A stretch of DNA of 42,042 bases. Source: Haplosporangium gracile. Its lineage: Eukaryota > Mortierellomycota > Mortierellomycetes > Mortierellales > Mortierellaceae. Position 1 is the stretch's first letter. Each line of letters starts with the position of its first letter. Under the pieces are notes generated by a model. The model had not been told where the DNA came from. It saw only the letters and a list, made by a program, of their open reading frames with translations, and ran no database searches. The stretch spans positions 2,708 to 44,749 of the forward strand of contig JAAAUF010000259.1 of assembly GCA_015499985.1 (NCBI GenBank), given 5' to 3'. Below, in pieces: positions 1-11,789 of this stretch. The translations under genes were made by a program, and so were the position numbers.

Positions 1-1487
1 AAAAAAAAAAAAAAAAAGTTAAAGGGGGGAGAAACATAATTTAAAAAAAAAATTTGGTTTTTTTTTTTTTTTTTTCGTCCGACGTAACGAGAGAGGGATG
101 AAGAAAGAGTCTCGGTGAAAATGGAGCTCCATACGATACGTATTCCCCCGCCATTTTTCTTGTGGTTGAATGTGGTTGAGGGGTGGAGGGGTGGAGGGGT
201 GGAGGAAAAAGGAAAATTGCGGGTGGCCGACCGAGTACAGTGCCATAGACTATTCAGTCTAATAGGAACGGTGGTCCATGGACTGACCGAATTCAACTTT
301 AGCGGAGTTGCACCATCGGGTCAATTGGGAAAGTGACATAAACGGGTACCTGAAGGAAGGAGGAGAAGGTGAGGAGAGATAGACCGCTGACGTTTCGTTT
401 TTCTTCTTTTTTGTTCTTTTCTTTCTTTTCTTTGTCCAGACATAACGATCGTAGATACAAGTAGACGTGAGGCGGATAGTAGAGATTCTATGGAAGGACA
501 GACACGTAACTGGTTGAATGTCATCTCTCCCCTCCCCCTTTTCTATGCGTCAAAGCATCGCTCTGCTTTGATCGATTAAATGAGTCTAACTCCCCTTCTT
601 GCCTGCCCATTCCCGCCCTTTTTTCATTTCCAAACTATTCAACTCTTGGCTCAGTCTACCATACCCTTGGGCGTGGCTACCCTTGGTAGAGCTAGAATGA
701 GTTCCGTGACTGAACGTACGCTTAGTTAAGAAACAGATGAAGGGACAACAAGATCCAAAGCAAAACAAGAAAACAAGGAAACAAGGAAGCAAGGGAGCCA
801 AAAAGAAGAAAAAAAAAAAGGTGTAGGAAAAGCAACAATAGACACACACGTCTTTTTCTCATAAACGAAGGAGGCATTCGCAAAAGGACTATTTGTACTC
901 TCTCTCTCACACACACACGCGCACACATGCGCCCTACTCATATTCCCTTAGAAAAGTGGGAACCATAAAAAAGGAAGAAAGAAAGGTAGGAAGGTGGAGA
1001 GGGAATTTCGTATCAATGAAATGAGATAGAGAGGAAAGAACACGCAGAAAAACACAACACCATGGCGAGATCATTGCACCCCATACTCGGTCTGCATTAG
1101 ATCCAACATCATTGTAGGTCCCCATTCTGTTGGTGCTTATTCGTTCATATACACCACTTGATGCTAATTCTTCGTCAAATGTTGCTCGTAGATTGTCTAT
1201 GAGAAATACTTGTGTTCGTTGCTCTAAATGCATTTCTTCCCTACCAGTTGAACCGTAGAAGTCAACGAACGAAAAGTAATTAAAAAAGGCAACGTCGAGG
1301 CCATGCCACTCTCTTCCTTTCTTTTCACAAATAGACAGTAGAGGGCCCACAACTTTGTTTGTGTTGTTTTTTATTTTGAGCGTCAAATGACGACTGCAAC
1401 TTAATTTCGCGTTTAACAGGTGATCTAACGCGTATTAAAATATGTTTTGGATTTTGATTTCCCTCTCGTGTTCATGTTGTATAACTT
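1..1487. other. Gene-poor, low-complexity stretch at the window edge
   Basis: I see no supported gene here. The left edge is a poly-A run followed by A-rich and T-rich tracts. An 8-bp tandem repeat (unit GGGGTGGA, about three copies) lies at 180-204, and a CT/CA composite microsatellite lies near 896-930. Short open frames on both strands are mostly translated homopolymer and microsatellite. The longest, 934-1386 on the minus strand (150 codons), has no domain I recognise and no clear intron signals. Part of this stretch could hold the missing 5' exon of the Cys/His-rich gene that follows, but I found no ATG with a signal peptide and donor site. Confidence 0.55.
180..204 (+). repeat. 8-bp G-rich tandem repeat
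   Basis: About three copies of GGGGTGGA in direct tandem, followed by a degenerate GG-rich end. Runs of four G at regular 8-bp spacing could form a G-quadruplex on the plus strand, although the last run is only GG. No neighbouring gene is identified, so no role is claimed. Confidence 0.7.
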
Positions 1488-2229
1488 TTGAAAATAGTTA
1501 AGGAGGCCAATCTTGTCTGCGATGGCTTTATTATTATCGACAAAAGTCGGCTGTCCTCGCAAGCCAGTTATCATGTACAGTGCCAAGGAGGAACAAACCA
1601 CCTTCAATGCCCTGAACAACATTCCCCTCCCCAGCAGGTCTACGTCGTTATGAGCTCTCCTTGCCCCAAGGAGCTCCCCTCCAACTGTGCCCTCGCCCCC
1701 GCTTTGGCTACTCAGGCCGCCGAGGAATCCGTTGAGACGATCTTGGCCAAGCGCGCAACCGAGTTTGAAGCCACTAACAACGATGGCAAGCACAAGAAGC
1801 ACCACCATTATGATCATCATCACCAATGGCAAGCACTATCGCCATCCCCAAGGCAAGCATCATCACGGCAAGCACCATCATGGCAAGCACCACCATGACA
1901 AGGAGCATGGTCATGGTCATAGTCACGGCCACGGTCACCACGGTCACCACGGTTACCACGGTGGTGGAAACAGGCACCCCTTCAAGGACCACTGTGTTGC
2001 CGTCGGCGACTTCTGCGGCCCCAAGCTCTACAAATGCGACTTTGGTGCCAAGACCCACTACCGTTGCGCTGCTATCAGCGAGCGCCCAGTTGTTGTCCTT
2101 GCCGATACCAAAATCTGCAGTGGCACTATTGAGCCTCCAGGCCCTAAGGACTGTACGTGCCCCGACGATGGTAAGGGTTCCGTTCGCAGCTCCCAGCTTT
2201 CTGCTGCCTGCAAGGCTAAAGAAAAATAG
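1488..2229 (+). CDS. Cys/His-rich protein, reading frame broken by one base (partial 5' end)
   Basis: No named family recognised. Two open segments in different frames read as one protein. The first runs from about 1488 to 1823. It has spaced cysteines (for example SSPCPKELPSNC, from the ATG at 1650) and ends in a histidine-rich stretch, GKHKKHHHYDHHH. The second, from 1825 to the TAG at 2227-2229, continues the same composition (GKHHHGKHHHGKHHH, then [16 protein letters not shown]). It closes with a cysteine-patterned region containing DHCVAVGDFCGPKLYKCDF, THYRCAAISERP and CTCP. Skipping one C at about 1824 joins the segments, and no GT-AG intron around the junction does so. The cysteine pattern resembles small secreted fungal proteins and the histidines could bind metal; both are inference. 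No signal peptide is visible. An acceptor-like AG at about 1496-1497 suggests the first exon lies upstream and is unresolved. The gene converges on NTE1, with stops about 140 bp apart. It may be a recent pseudogene or a sequence error in a repeat. Confidence 0.55.
1780..1965 (+). repeat. Histidine-codon-rich imperfect repeat (GKHHH, then HG/HGH units)
   Basis: The DNA repeats GGCAAGCACCAC-like 12-mers and then GGTCAT or GGTCAC 6-mers, encoding GKHHH and HGH units. Such arrays slip easily in replication and sequencing. This fits the single-base frame break at about 1824 inside the tract. Confidence 0.75.
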
Positions 2230-2320
2230 AAATCGCAGTCATGCACGGGCCAGACACTCCCATAGCAAATTGAAAACGAAAGATGGGCTTGTATTTTGTG
2301 AATGAAATAACGAAGAGAAA

Positions 2321-2345
2321 GGGGGGTGGGGGTGGCGGGAGGAGG
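2321..2345 (+). repeat. G-rich tract between convergent genes
   Basis: Runs of 6, 5, 2, 3, 2 and 2 G separated by single bases sit between the stop of the Cys/His-rich gene (2229) and the NTE1 stop (2370). On the plus strand this lies downstream of the plus gene. On the minus strand it is C-rich and lies in the NTE1 3' region. It could fold as a G-quadruplex or slow transcription between the convergent genes; this is inference. Confidence 0.5.
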
Positions 2346-2369
2346 AAACGAGGAAACGCGAAGAGCTAA

Positions 2370-5300
2370 CTAGATTGAATTGCGTCGGATACGCTTTCCG
2401 CCACGGGCTTTAGCGCTCTCCTTCTCGGCCAGCATGTCGCCCAGTCGACCTTCCTTCTTCCACTTCTCCAGCATCTCCTTTCCATACTCATAGCCAGCCT
2501 CACAAATCTCCAGGAACCGTCCAAACTCCAACGTCCCAAAGTCCTGGACGGGGGGCTTGAAGTAAAAGAACTGTCCGGGGGTCGCCTTGGCCGCCTCCAG
2601 CTGCTTGACACTCGACACATACGCCAGTCGCGATTGCAGATCCGCCAAGTTGGGAATGTGCCGGTACACATTCGAGAAGGGGTTCCAGCGGTTCAAGAGG
2701 ACAAGCCATCCAGAAAGGCTGTCGCCATAGTTGTGAAGCGTCGTGTCGTCGTCACTTCCAACATCGACCGCAAAGATGGTGTTAGCGCCCAGAGACTTCA
2801 TGAACTCGACCGGCAAGTTATCCATGTACCCTCCATCGACCAACATGTGTCCGTTATCGCACAGCGGTGGCAAGAAGCCAGACAAGGACATCGACGCACG
2901 GATGTAGCGCCATGCGTATCCAGCTTGGTGCATCTCCATCCTCGAGAACGTAATGTTGGTGGTGTTGCAGTAGTACGACAGCCAAAAGTCCTGGATCTGG
3001 GTATCGCTGAAGCACTTCCAGATACCGCGGTTAAACGCATGCCCAGTGGTCCACGACGTCACCGGGTACGTAAAATCGGCCACCATACGCCACTTGGCTG
3101 CCATTCGCCCCGCAAACATCTTGGCGCGTCCAAAGATGGCCACATTGTCCGACTCACGCGCATAGAGACCTCCGATGAAGGCGCCCATACTGGTGCCACC
3201 GACGATATCGATCGGAATGCCAGCCTCCTCCAGCGCCTTGATAATACCGATATGAGCGATTCCACGAGCACCGCCTCCACCCAAGACCAAGCCGACAGTC
3301 TGTCCAGTCAATCGTCGAGCCAACCGAGCAAAGTCACTCCTGTTCCCGTTGAACGCAGGACTCTTTTGCGAGTTGTTGTGCCGAATATTGGTGTAAAACT
3401 TTTCCAGGTGGTCCTTGAGGTTCATGATGGTCTTTTTCCTGGCCTGGTCGCTCAACATACTAGGACCCTTGTATGGCATCTGGATGTGATGGTGCGCATG
3501 AACCCACACTCTGGACTTCAGCCACGCCGCCGTCGATCCAGGAGCACAGTGTCGATTCGCGTGCAACAGAACCAGTTCCTTGCGCGCCGTCGTCTTCATG
3601 CTGACCAAAAGTCGCTCATAGTCACCCACCGCAGGATCCTCGTCGCCATGACCGATCAGCAGAATACAGTCAGCCTGTCGGATGCAAGTCTGAGTCCAAG
3701 GAGATGTCAGACCGCCGTCAGCGAGGTAGAGAACAATTTGCGCTTGCTCCTCCTGTTCGTTCAGCCAGTTGTCCAATTTGAGCTTTCCAATCTTAGTGAA
3801 GGCGTGCTTGCCAAGTAGACTCATCACCGTGCTGTGATTCAGCAGAGTGGCAGTCGACCCAATCCCAATCAACGCAGAGCGAAGTCGATCTGCAAACTCG
3901 GCCACGGGAACACTGGACGAAACGGGCATAATTCCAATGGTTCTGAGATTGGAGTTGTTGATAGCCGAGTCGGGAGTAACGCCACCAGACTTGATATTAG
4001 AGCCCATCTTCAACGCATCGCTAGCTCTCTGAGCAATCAGTCTCGAAATGCGAATGGTGATCTCTGGGTGTCGCTGCGCCAACGCGTTGAAGAGCGATTT
4101 GGGCATCCTCGCCACCTCCGTGTCCCGAATGGCGTGCAGAGTCGAAGGGAAGGGCGTACCCATCAGGACCTCCATCTCTCCGACCGACTCGCCCTGACTG
4201 AACTCGCCCAAAATCTCGATCTTGCCTGGCTCCTTCTCCAGGATCGTACGCAGTCGCCCGTTCAATACAATGTAGATCGAGTCACAGTCGTCACCCTGTC
4301 GATGAAGCACCTGACTGGCGCTGATTTGCATCCATTCCATCGCATAGTCCAGATGAAGTACTAAACAAGGAAATAAGCAAAAGTTCAAAAATGTTGGCAT
4401 AATAATTGATATGCGGCTAAAATTGTTTGAATACTTTACGCCTATGACTATCAAGACTTACCGATAGGAGCGACCAAGGTGATGAGCCGCTTGGCAAGGG
4501 TCAAGAGAATAGTTGGGTTACGCTCCATGACGCGATCCAGGGCAGCCTTGGACAGATAACCAACATAGGCGTTGGTGTGAGCACTGACAGTCACAAAAGA
4601 CGGGTACCCAGAGAGGGCCGAAAGGTAGCCAGCCAGCCCTCCTGCTTGAATCGAGAACAATGGGTGCGCCCGCTTCTTGTGAATAGATCCGCCGTTGGTA
4701 ATGGTAATGGCTGGTTTTGTCGAACTCATGAGATTTGCCTTGAGGTCCAAGGAGGAGAGGTGGTGCCCAAACATGTTTGTCGGCAAATCCGTCGTCTTCT
4801 TCTCCTGCTTTGGCTGCTGCATAGGCGATATCGACACATCCAAGACTCCGTCAATGACAAAGAATAGTCCTGCGTTTCGCTCGCCCTCCTCGACCAAGAT
4901 CGCTCCCGCTGGGAAGTACATGATCTCGACATCATTTTCCATCTCGCTCATGACCGACGGAACAGTCGAGGACGAATTGGAGGTGTTCAAGTCCTCCATG
5001 CCCATGCTGGCCGTATCCGAGTTGGTCGTGGAAGATCCAGTCTTGCGCATCGGGTAACCTCCAAACCCGCTCGAGCCCGTCATGCTTGCCTGGAACATGG
5101 CCGAAAAGTAGTCCGAGCTTCCAGTCGTCTTCAAGTCTGGCCGCAAATTAGGCTTTGAAGGAGGAGACTGCACAAGTCCAATGCTTCTTGAGAGGCACTC
5201 CATGACTTGGTCCCGCAAATAGCTGTCCTCTTCCTCGTTGTCGCCCATCAACGCACTGAATCCAGATCCATGACGGACGTGTTCGCCGCTGTCGATACTA

Positions 5301-7365
5301 GGTGTCATTGGGTTGGGGCTGTTACTCGTAGACCTTCCGTCCATGCCCTTTGTACCCTAAAACCACCACAATGTAAATTATTACAATGTTAATAGTTATC
5401 CGCAGATACAAAAAACAAAGTGTAAAATTTTACTGCTGTTTCTCTTACTAAGCGACTGGCACGCTTGCGCGAGTTCCTCATACGGATAGCAATAGGATGA
5501 TCATCGTCGTCGCTCTCATCCCGAACGGCGCTGAATTTTGCCTTGAGGTACTCCATCGTCTTAGGCCGGAAGAAATCTGGTGGCAACCCATAGCTTCCGA
5601 TCTCGTTGATGCTCCGCTCCATCCTCAACAAGTCCTTGGTCAGACCCAGATACTTGTGTCCCGTCAGCAGGGTCACTCGTTGGAACCGAATCAGAATGAC
5701 CTGCACAATATGCGCAGCTGCTTGTGGGAATTTTTGTGTCAGACGGTGGAAGGCCTCTGCTGGAATAACGGCGAGTGTGGTGTCGACCATAGCCTTGGCG
5801 ACAATCACACGTCGCTTCATCTTGGGAGGCTTATAGCTCGAAGAAGAAGTAGGGGAGGGTTGCTGCTGATGTTGATACCGCTCCTGTCTCGACGCTGGTG
5901 GATACTCTAAATCTTCAAAGCCATGAATGTCCGACTGGCGAGGGGTCATGTCTAGACCGTCGGACGACTCTGCCGCAGGGGTACCATCGTCCTCAAAGAG
6001 CGCCATGTGATCCGGGTTGGAGAGCGGACTGGTCGGGGTGTGGATGGCAGCCTTGGTTCGAAGTCCGTGTCCGTGAGCAGCAGAAGAATGTTTCTTTTTC
6101 ACAGAAGAGAAGGGGGGTGGTGAGAGCGACGATCTGCCCTCGTGCTTCTTGCGCTGGTCGGATTGGGTCGAGGTCAATGTCGGACTGATGGGATCCTCAC
6201 CATCGTTGTTGCTGCAGTAATTGCTGTTGTTGTTAAGGTTGTTGCTGCTGTTCTGTCGACTTGAGTCGGACCTCTTGAATTCCTTCAAGGGCTCATCCTC
6301 GTGGCGTAATTTAACATTTTCCGTAAATAGCGACAGGATCGTAAACAGACTGCTGAGCGTGCCTCCGTTTTTGACCTCGTTCAAGAGTTGGTATCCATTA
6401 TCTGGGTCATCCCAAGAGGTCGAGTCGAGTGTTTCATCCTCGTCATGTCCGTCCTCTTCGTCCTTGACCACCTGCTCATAGACCTGAACGCAACCATCGA
6501 CGACAATGTAAAACGACTTTTCAAGATCCGGGTTCTGCAGGATGGTGTCGCCAGCGGGCAAACGGCGCGTCTGGAGGTGTCGAGCCAGTTCGTGGAAAAC
6601 GGGTTGTTCGAGGTAGCCAAAGATTTTGATGCTGGAGAGAAATGCGCTAAGGAACTCGTCGGGGTAACTCAAGCCCTCCTTCTCCTCCTGGGGGCTCTTG
6701 AAAGGGTTGTCGGGATGCAAATCGAACGAAGAACCGTGCTTGCCTTGACCTGTTTTTGGGAGGCGAGAGTACTTTGTGAGGACGCGGTACCGGATCACTG
6801 CCCAGGCGAGGAAGGCGACAAAGGCAATGCCAATAAGCAGGGTGGTGAAGGTGAGGTGGAGTGTGAAGGACCACGACAAGAGGCGGTAGAGGGCTGTAGG
6901 GAGAGTCATTGTCATGAAGGTCAACAGGGTGACTGAGAGGGAGAAGAGCGACCGGAGGGCTCCTAGTGGGGTGACAGGTTGCTCGGCGTCGTGGATTGAA
7001 CCATGATGATTATGCCGGTGGTGCAGTGGTTGATGGTGCTCCTGGGGCTGTTGATCTTGGTGGACATTGATGTGGATATGATTGTCATGACCGGGTTTTG
7101 GATCCAGAGGTGGCTCTGCAACTGAGGCAGCAGCAGCAGCAGCGACGGCGGCAATAGCAGAGGTGGCAGCTGATGCAAATGCTGTTGTTGTTGTTGTTGT
7201 TGTTGTGAGGGAAGGAGCGAAAGAGAGGGAGGAGATAGAAGAGGAAGTTGTCACTGCAGTAGCAGCAGCAGAGGCTGTGGAGAGGACGGCTGTAGCGGCT
7301 GTGGAGAGAAGCGATGCCGCGGCGAGAAATGAGTCTGGAGCGTTGTTGTCGACCAGAAGCGACAT
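2370..7365 (-). CDS. NTE1: Lysophospholipase NTE1 (neuropathy target esterase / patatin-like phospholipase)
   Basis: ER-membrane serine esterase; the family deacylates phosphatidylcholine to glycerophosphocholine. Exons join(7365..5449, 5356..4462, 4360..2370): 4803 nt, 1600 aa, with GT-AG introns of 92 and 101 nt. The N-terminus is Ala/Thr/His-rich, with polar repeats at about residues 55-120. Hydrophobic segments lie at about 138-165 and 172-192. Three cyclic-nucleotide-binding-like domains follow: CNB1 from about 245, interrupted by a low-complexity insert at about 310-530; CNB2 at about 780-935; CNB3 at about 942-1050. The C-terminal patatin domain has the glycine-rich oxyanion motif GGGGARG at 1298-1304, nucleophile Ser1328 in GTSMG, and catalytic Asp1446 in DGG, so the Ser/Asp dyad is intact. 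Length suits fungal NTE1 (about 1500-1600 aa). The start is the first ATG of the long frame at 7365-7363. Domain order makes the call very secure; residue numbers are hand-counted. Confidence 0.96.
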
Positions 7366-8028
7366 TGTGAAGGTATTTTAGTTGTTTAGAGTGTAACTGT
7401 GAATGCAACGGTGTGAATGAGAGATCTCGCGGAGAGAGAGAGTGTGTGTGAGTGAGAAGAGGAGGGATTAGGAAGGGTTTGTGTGAGGAGGGAGGAAAGG
7501 ACGTCAAGGAAGGAATCAAGGAAGGAGTCAAAGAAGGGAAAGAAAGAAGTTGAAGAAGTTGAAGAAGAAGAAGAAGAAGAAGAAAAAGAAGAAGAAAAGG
7601 AAACAGAAGGCCTTTTATTGGCATTATCACGGCATACATGGTCATCATGGATCAGCGCACTACATCGTTCATACATCGAGAAGTATTTTGATGTGCATCA
7701 TGGTTCTCACCCTGTTGTTTTTGGCCTGATCTTCCTTTCCTCTCCTTTTTTCCATCGTCTCTTTGGACAAATGAATACGGACACACCAGACAACACAAAC
7801 GCAAACACAAACACAAACAACTTTGCACAGACACAAATGGCAAAGGAAAGACACAGCGCCGAATGACCACAAAGTGACGACATATATCTTTGTTTGCTCG
7901 CTCGGTGCCTGAACTTAGGGTTTCACAAGAAAACCTTTTTCCTTTTCCTTTCTTCGTCCTTTCTTTTTTCTTTTTTTTTTTATTTAATTTTGTACTCTTT
8001 CCTTCTAAACAAAAAAAAAAAGGCGGGC
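7366..8028. promoter_or_regulatory. NTE1 upstream region and IleRS 3' flank, with purine tracts
   Basis: About 660 bp between the NTE1 start (minus strand) and the IleRS stop (minus strand). It contains a GA/GT composite run near 7433-7460 and a GAA-rich purine block at about 7545-7600, which is pyrimidine-rich on the NTE1 coding strand. An A/T-rich block lies near 7930-8022, just downstream of the IleRS stop. No gene, tRNA or clear TATA element was seen. Short open frames here are translated purine tracts. Confidence 0.5.
7545..7600 (+). repeat. GAA-rich polypurine tract
   Basis: A run dominated by GAAGAA units with GTT interruptions, upstream of NTE1. On the NTE1 strand it reads as a CTT/TTC-rich pyrimidine tract, the type seen before several start codons in this window. 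Confidence 0.7.
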
Positions 8029-11000
8029 TTAATCGCGAACAAGGGTAAGGTTGAAGGTCGAACCGTTGACCTCCTGGGCCTCCTCAATAATAACTGCATC
8101 CCCCTCCTTCTTGGCAGCAATAGGCTCCAACGACCGCTTCAATGCACGCGCAAGTGTCTCCTCCTGCTCCTTGATTACCTGCTCCAACGCATTGTTGAGG
8201 TCCTGGGTAAACTCATAGTACATGTGGATCATGTCCGTAGGCTCTAAACCAGCCTTCTTGCGCAGACGCTGCACGCGGTTAATGATCTCACGCGCCAATC
8301 CCTCTTGCTCCAGCTCGGGGTAACGCTTCACATCCAACAGAATCAACACATCCTTATCAGAGTTGGTCTCCAAGCTGTTCTCAGACGATTCAAAAAACCG
8401 GACAACAGTCAAATCCTCCTCGCTCAAGTTGTGGCCCTCAATGGTGATCGTCTTGTTGCGAATAAAGTCCTTAATCTGCTCCTCGCTCAACTTGGGCAAA
8501 GCATTCTTGACCTTGACCGCATCCTTCTTCAACTTGGCTCCCAACGAACGGAAATCGGCCTCGATCATGTACTTGACGCCATACTGGGCCTCATCCGACG
8601 TGACAATCAGGCTGCGGACGTTGAGCTCATCGACAATGTACGACTCCAACGACTTGACATCGGCGTGGTACTGGGGATCGGGGTGGATGACAACCAGCTC
8701 CTTCAGGGGGGTCTTCAAGCTGATGGTCTTGCGCTCACGGGTGGTACGGCCCAACTCAATGACGGCCTGCATCCTTGACATGGCACGCTCGATATCGTCA
8801 TCAAAGTACTCCTCCTTGGCCTCGGGGAAGTCCAAGAAGTGAACCGAGCGATCGTCGACAATCTTGGAGTCCTTGGGCAAGAAGTTCTTCAAGGTTTGGT
8901 ACATGTTCTCGGTCAAGAAGGGAGTGAAGGGCGACATCACGCGGACCAAGGTGTAGAGGACCTCAAAGAGAGTGTTCATGGCCTGGGTAGCATCCTCGAG
9001 ACCGTTCTCACCCTTCAAGCGGCGACGGTTGAAGCGGACATACCAGTTCGTCAATTCCTCGATCAGGCGCAACAGACGGGGGACGACGGTGTAAAGGCGG
9101 TAGTCGGTCATCTCCTTGCGGACAAACTTGATCAAGCTCTGGCAAGAGGCCAACATCCAGCGGTCCATGACGTTATCGCTCTTCTTCAAAGCGCCGTTGT
9201 ACATAAAGTCGTGGTTGAACTCCTTCTTCAGCAACACAGTCTGGTTGACAAAGAACTTGTAAGCGTTGTACCAGGGCAAGAACACCTTGGTAATGACATC
9301 CTTGACACCCTCCTCCTTGAACTTCAAGGTCTCGGCACGGACGACAGGCGAGTTGATCAGGTAGAGACGGAGGGCATCGGCACCATAGGCATCCAAGATC
9401 AAGTTGGCCTCGGGGTAGTTCTTGAGGCGCTTGGACATCTTCTTGCCGTCTGAGGCGAGGACGAGACCGCTGACAATCTGGTTCTTGGCTGGGGGAGTGT
9501 CGAACAAGTGGGTCGAGAGAACCAACAGAGTGTAGAACCATCCACGGGTCTGATCCAATCCCTCCGAGATGAAATCGGCGGGGAATCCCTTGGCAAAGCT
9601 CTCCTTGTTCTCGAAGGGGTAGTGTTGCTGAGCGTAGGGCATCGATCCAGATTCGAACCAGCAGTCAAAGACATCCTCAACACGGCGCATGGTCTTGCCA
9701 GTCTTGGACGACTTGAAGGTGATGTGGTCGATAAAGTGGCGATGGATGTCGGTCAACTTGCCGCATCCTGAAAGCTCCTCTAGCTCGGCCAATGAGCCAA
9801 TGCAGTGCATCTCGGAAAAGTCCTCGGTGGCCCAGATGGGGATAGGGGTACCCCAGTAACGGGAGCGGGAAATGTTCCAGTCGCGGGCGTTGGCGATCCA
9901 ATTGGCGAAGCGCTTCTCCTGAACGAATCCAGGGACCCAGCGGGACTGAGCATTGTTCTTCAACATCCTGTCGACAACGGGCTGAACGCGAACGAACCAG
10001 GAGGGGAAGGCCTTGTAGATCAAGGGAGTGTCGGAACGCCAGCAGAAGGGGTAACTATGGTTGATCTGGGTCTGGACAATCAAGCGGCCCATGCCCTTGA
10101 TGTGCTTCTGGATCAACTTGTCGGCCTCCTTGACGTGCATGCCCTTGAAGTCGATGATGACATCAAAGTACTTGCCAGACTCGTCGACGGGGCAGGGGAT
10201 GTGACCATCGGCGGTAATGACGCCGTGGCTGATGCAGACGCGGTAATCGTCCTCTCCGAAGGCGGGAGCCTGGTGAACAACACCGGTACCGGCAGAATCA
10301 TCGACGTACTCGTCGTTCAAAATGCGGAAACCAGTGGCCTCAAATTCCTTGTAGAAGTATTCGAACAGGGGGACGTACTGGATACCCTTCAAGGCAGCTC
10401 CCTTCATGCGCTCAAGGATCTTGATCTTAGCCTTGGAGGGATCCTTGTAGAGGATCGAGAGGCGCTTCTCGATCATGATGTAGGTGTTGCCAGAGGCCTC
10501 GTCCAAGAACTTGATAAAGTCGTGAGTGGGGTTGACGCAGAGGGCCAAGTTGGAGGGCAAGGTCCAGGGGGTGGTTGTCCAAGCTAAGAAGGAGACGGAG
10601 GGGTCGTTCAAGAGAGGGAAGGAGACAACGACGGAGGGATCGCTAACGTCCTTGTAGTTCTGCTGGGCCTCAAAGTTGGAGACGGGGGTGCTGCAGGCGG
10701 TCGAGAAGGGCATGACACGGACACCACGGTACACCTGACCCTTGTCGAAGAGGGTCTTGAAAACCCACCAGACAGACTCCATGAACTCGACATTCAAGGT
10801 CTTGTAGTCATTGTCGAAGTCGATCCAGCGTCCAGCACGCTCAACGGTCTGGCGCCACTCCTTGGCGTAGCGCATAACAATGCTGCGGCACTCCTCATTG
10901 TACTTGTCGATACCCATGGCCAAAACGTCGGCCTTTCCAGTGATGCCGAGGGCCTTGTCGACCTCGTACTCGACGGGCAAACCATGGCAATCCCAACCGA

Positions 11001-11789
11001 AACGACGCTCGACGCTGTGTCCAGTGCTGTGCGCGAAACGGGTGACGATATCCTACGAAGTTACATTGTTCACTTCTTCGTTAGGAATAAGATCAAGAAT
11101 GCCTTGAACGAAAAAAGCTCCTGTTAACATCTAGTATTGTTTCCTTACCTTGATGGTACCGGCAAGCAAATGTCCGTAGTGAGGAAGACCGGTGGCGAAT
11201 GGGGGTCCGTCAAAGAAGGCAAAAGGCTCCTTGTCCTTGTTAAGTTCCTGGGAGCGCTTGAACTATGACCAGTCCATATAAGAACGTATTCATACGTAAT
11301 TAGTACGCCTTGCGGGAGGATTATTCCTGCGCAACAACAAAGCAAACAACTTTTGTCCAAAAGGGTCATGAAGACTTACGGCGTCAATCTCGCGCCAAAA
11401 CTCAAGAATCTTTTCTTCCTCCTTGGGGAAGTTGAACTGAGCGGATCCTATTGGTCATGGGAGGGGTAAAGGAGAATGAATGAATTAGTCACCTGTAGGA
11501 CATGTCACTTGTGGGGTTGATGCAGTGAGGTCTATGTCTGCTCCTGCAAAGTGAGCTACGGAAGTTCGGTCTGTCTTCACACTCCGGATCCTGTTCAGCA
11601 CACGTCTGAGTGCATGTTTCTTTTTGTCTGCGGGCGTGAGCTTGTGAACTTGTTTGTCGGCAATTAGTCGGTAACTACAGTTACTGTGCGTGCGCGTTTC
11701 GGTTGGTTGTTGTTGACCAACTGCGTGCCTGACTGACTGACTGACTGACTGATTGAGTAATGGTGATGTAGATGCTTACCGTCAGCCAT
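8029..11789 (-). CDS. ILS1: Isoleucyl-tRNA synthetase, cytosolic
   Basis: Class I aminoacyl-tRNA synthetase charging tRNA-Ile for cytosolic translation. Exons join(11789..11780, 11447..11380, 11262..11149, 11052..8029): 3216 nt, 1071 aa, near the usual eukaryotic length. Exon 1 has only 10 coding bases (ATG GCT GAC G); the protein then starts [20 protein letters not shown]. Phases are 1, 0, 0. The HIGH-type motif is HYGH at residues 54-57, the KMSKR motif is at 602-606 (within [13 protein letters not shown]), and the editing-domain threonine-rich peptide [11 protein letters not shown] is at about 223-233. The C-terminal anticodon-binding part is complete to the TAA at 8031-8029. No mitochondrial targeting sequence is visible, so the cytosolic form is favoured. 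It is divergent from eEF3, with about 1.35 kb between the two starts. Confidence 0.96.

Noticed and set aside
2634..3818. 394-codon plus-strand frame antisense to NTE1
   Set aside because: It is the complement of the patatin and CNB3 exon, with no domain of its own. The minus strand carries intact catalytic motifs.
9805..10587. 260-codon plus-strand frame antisense to IleRS
   Set aside because: Shadow of the strongly coding IleRS exon; Val/Leu/Asp/Gly-rich composition comes from reverse complementing biased codons.
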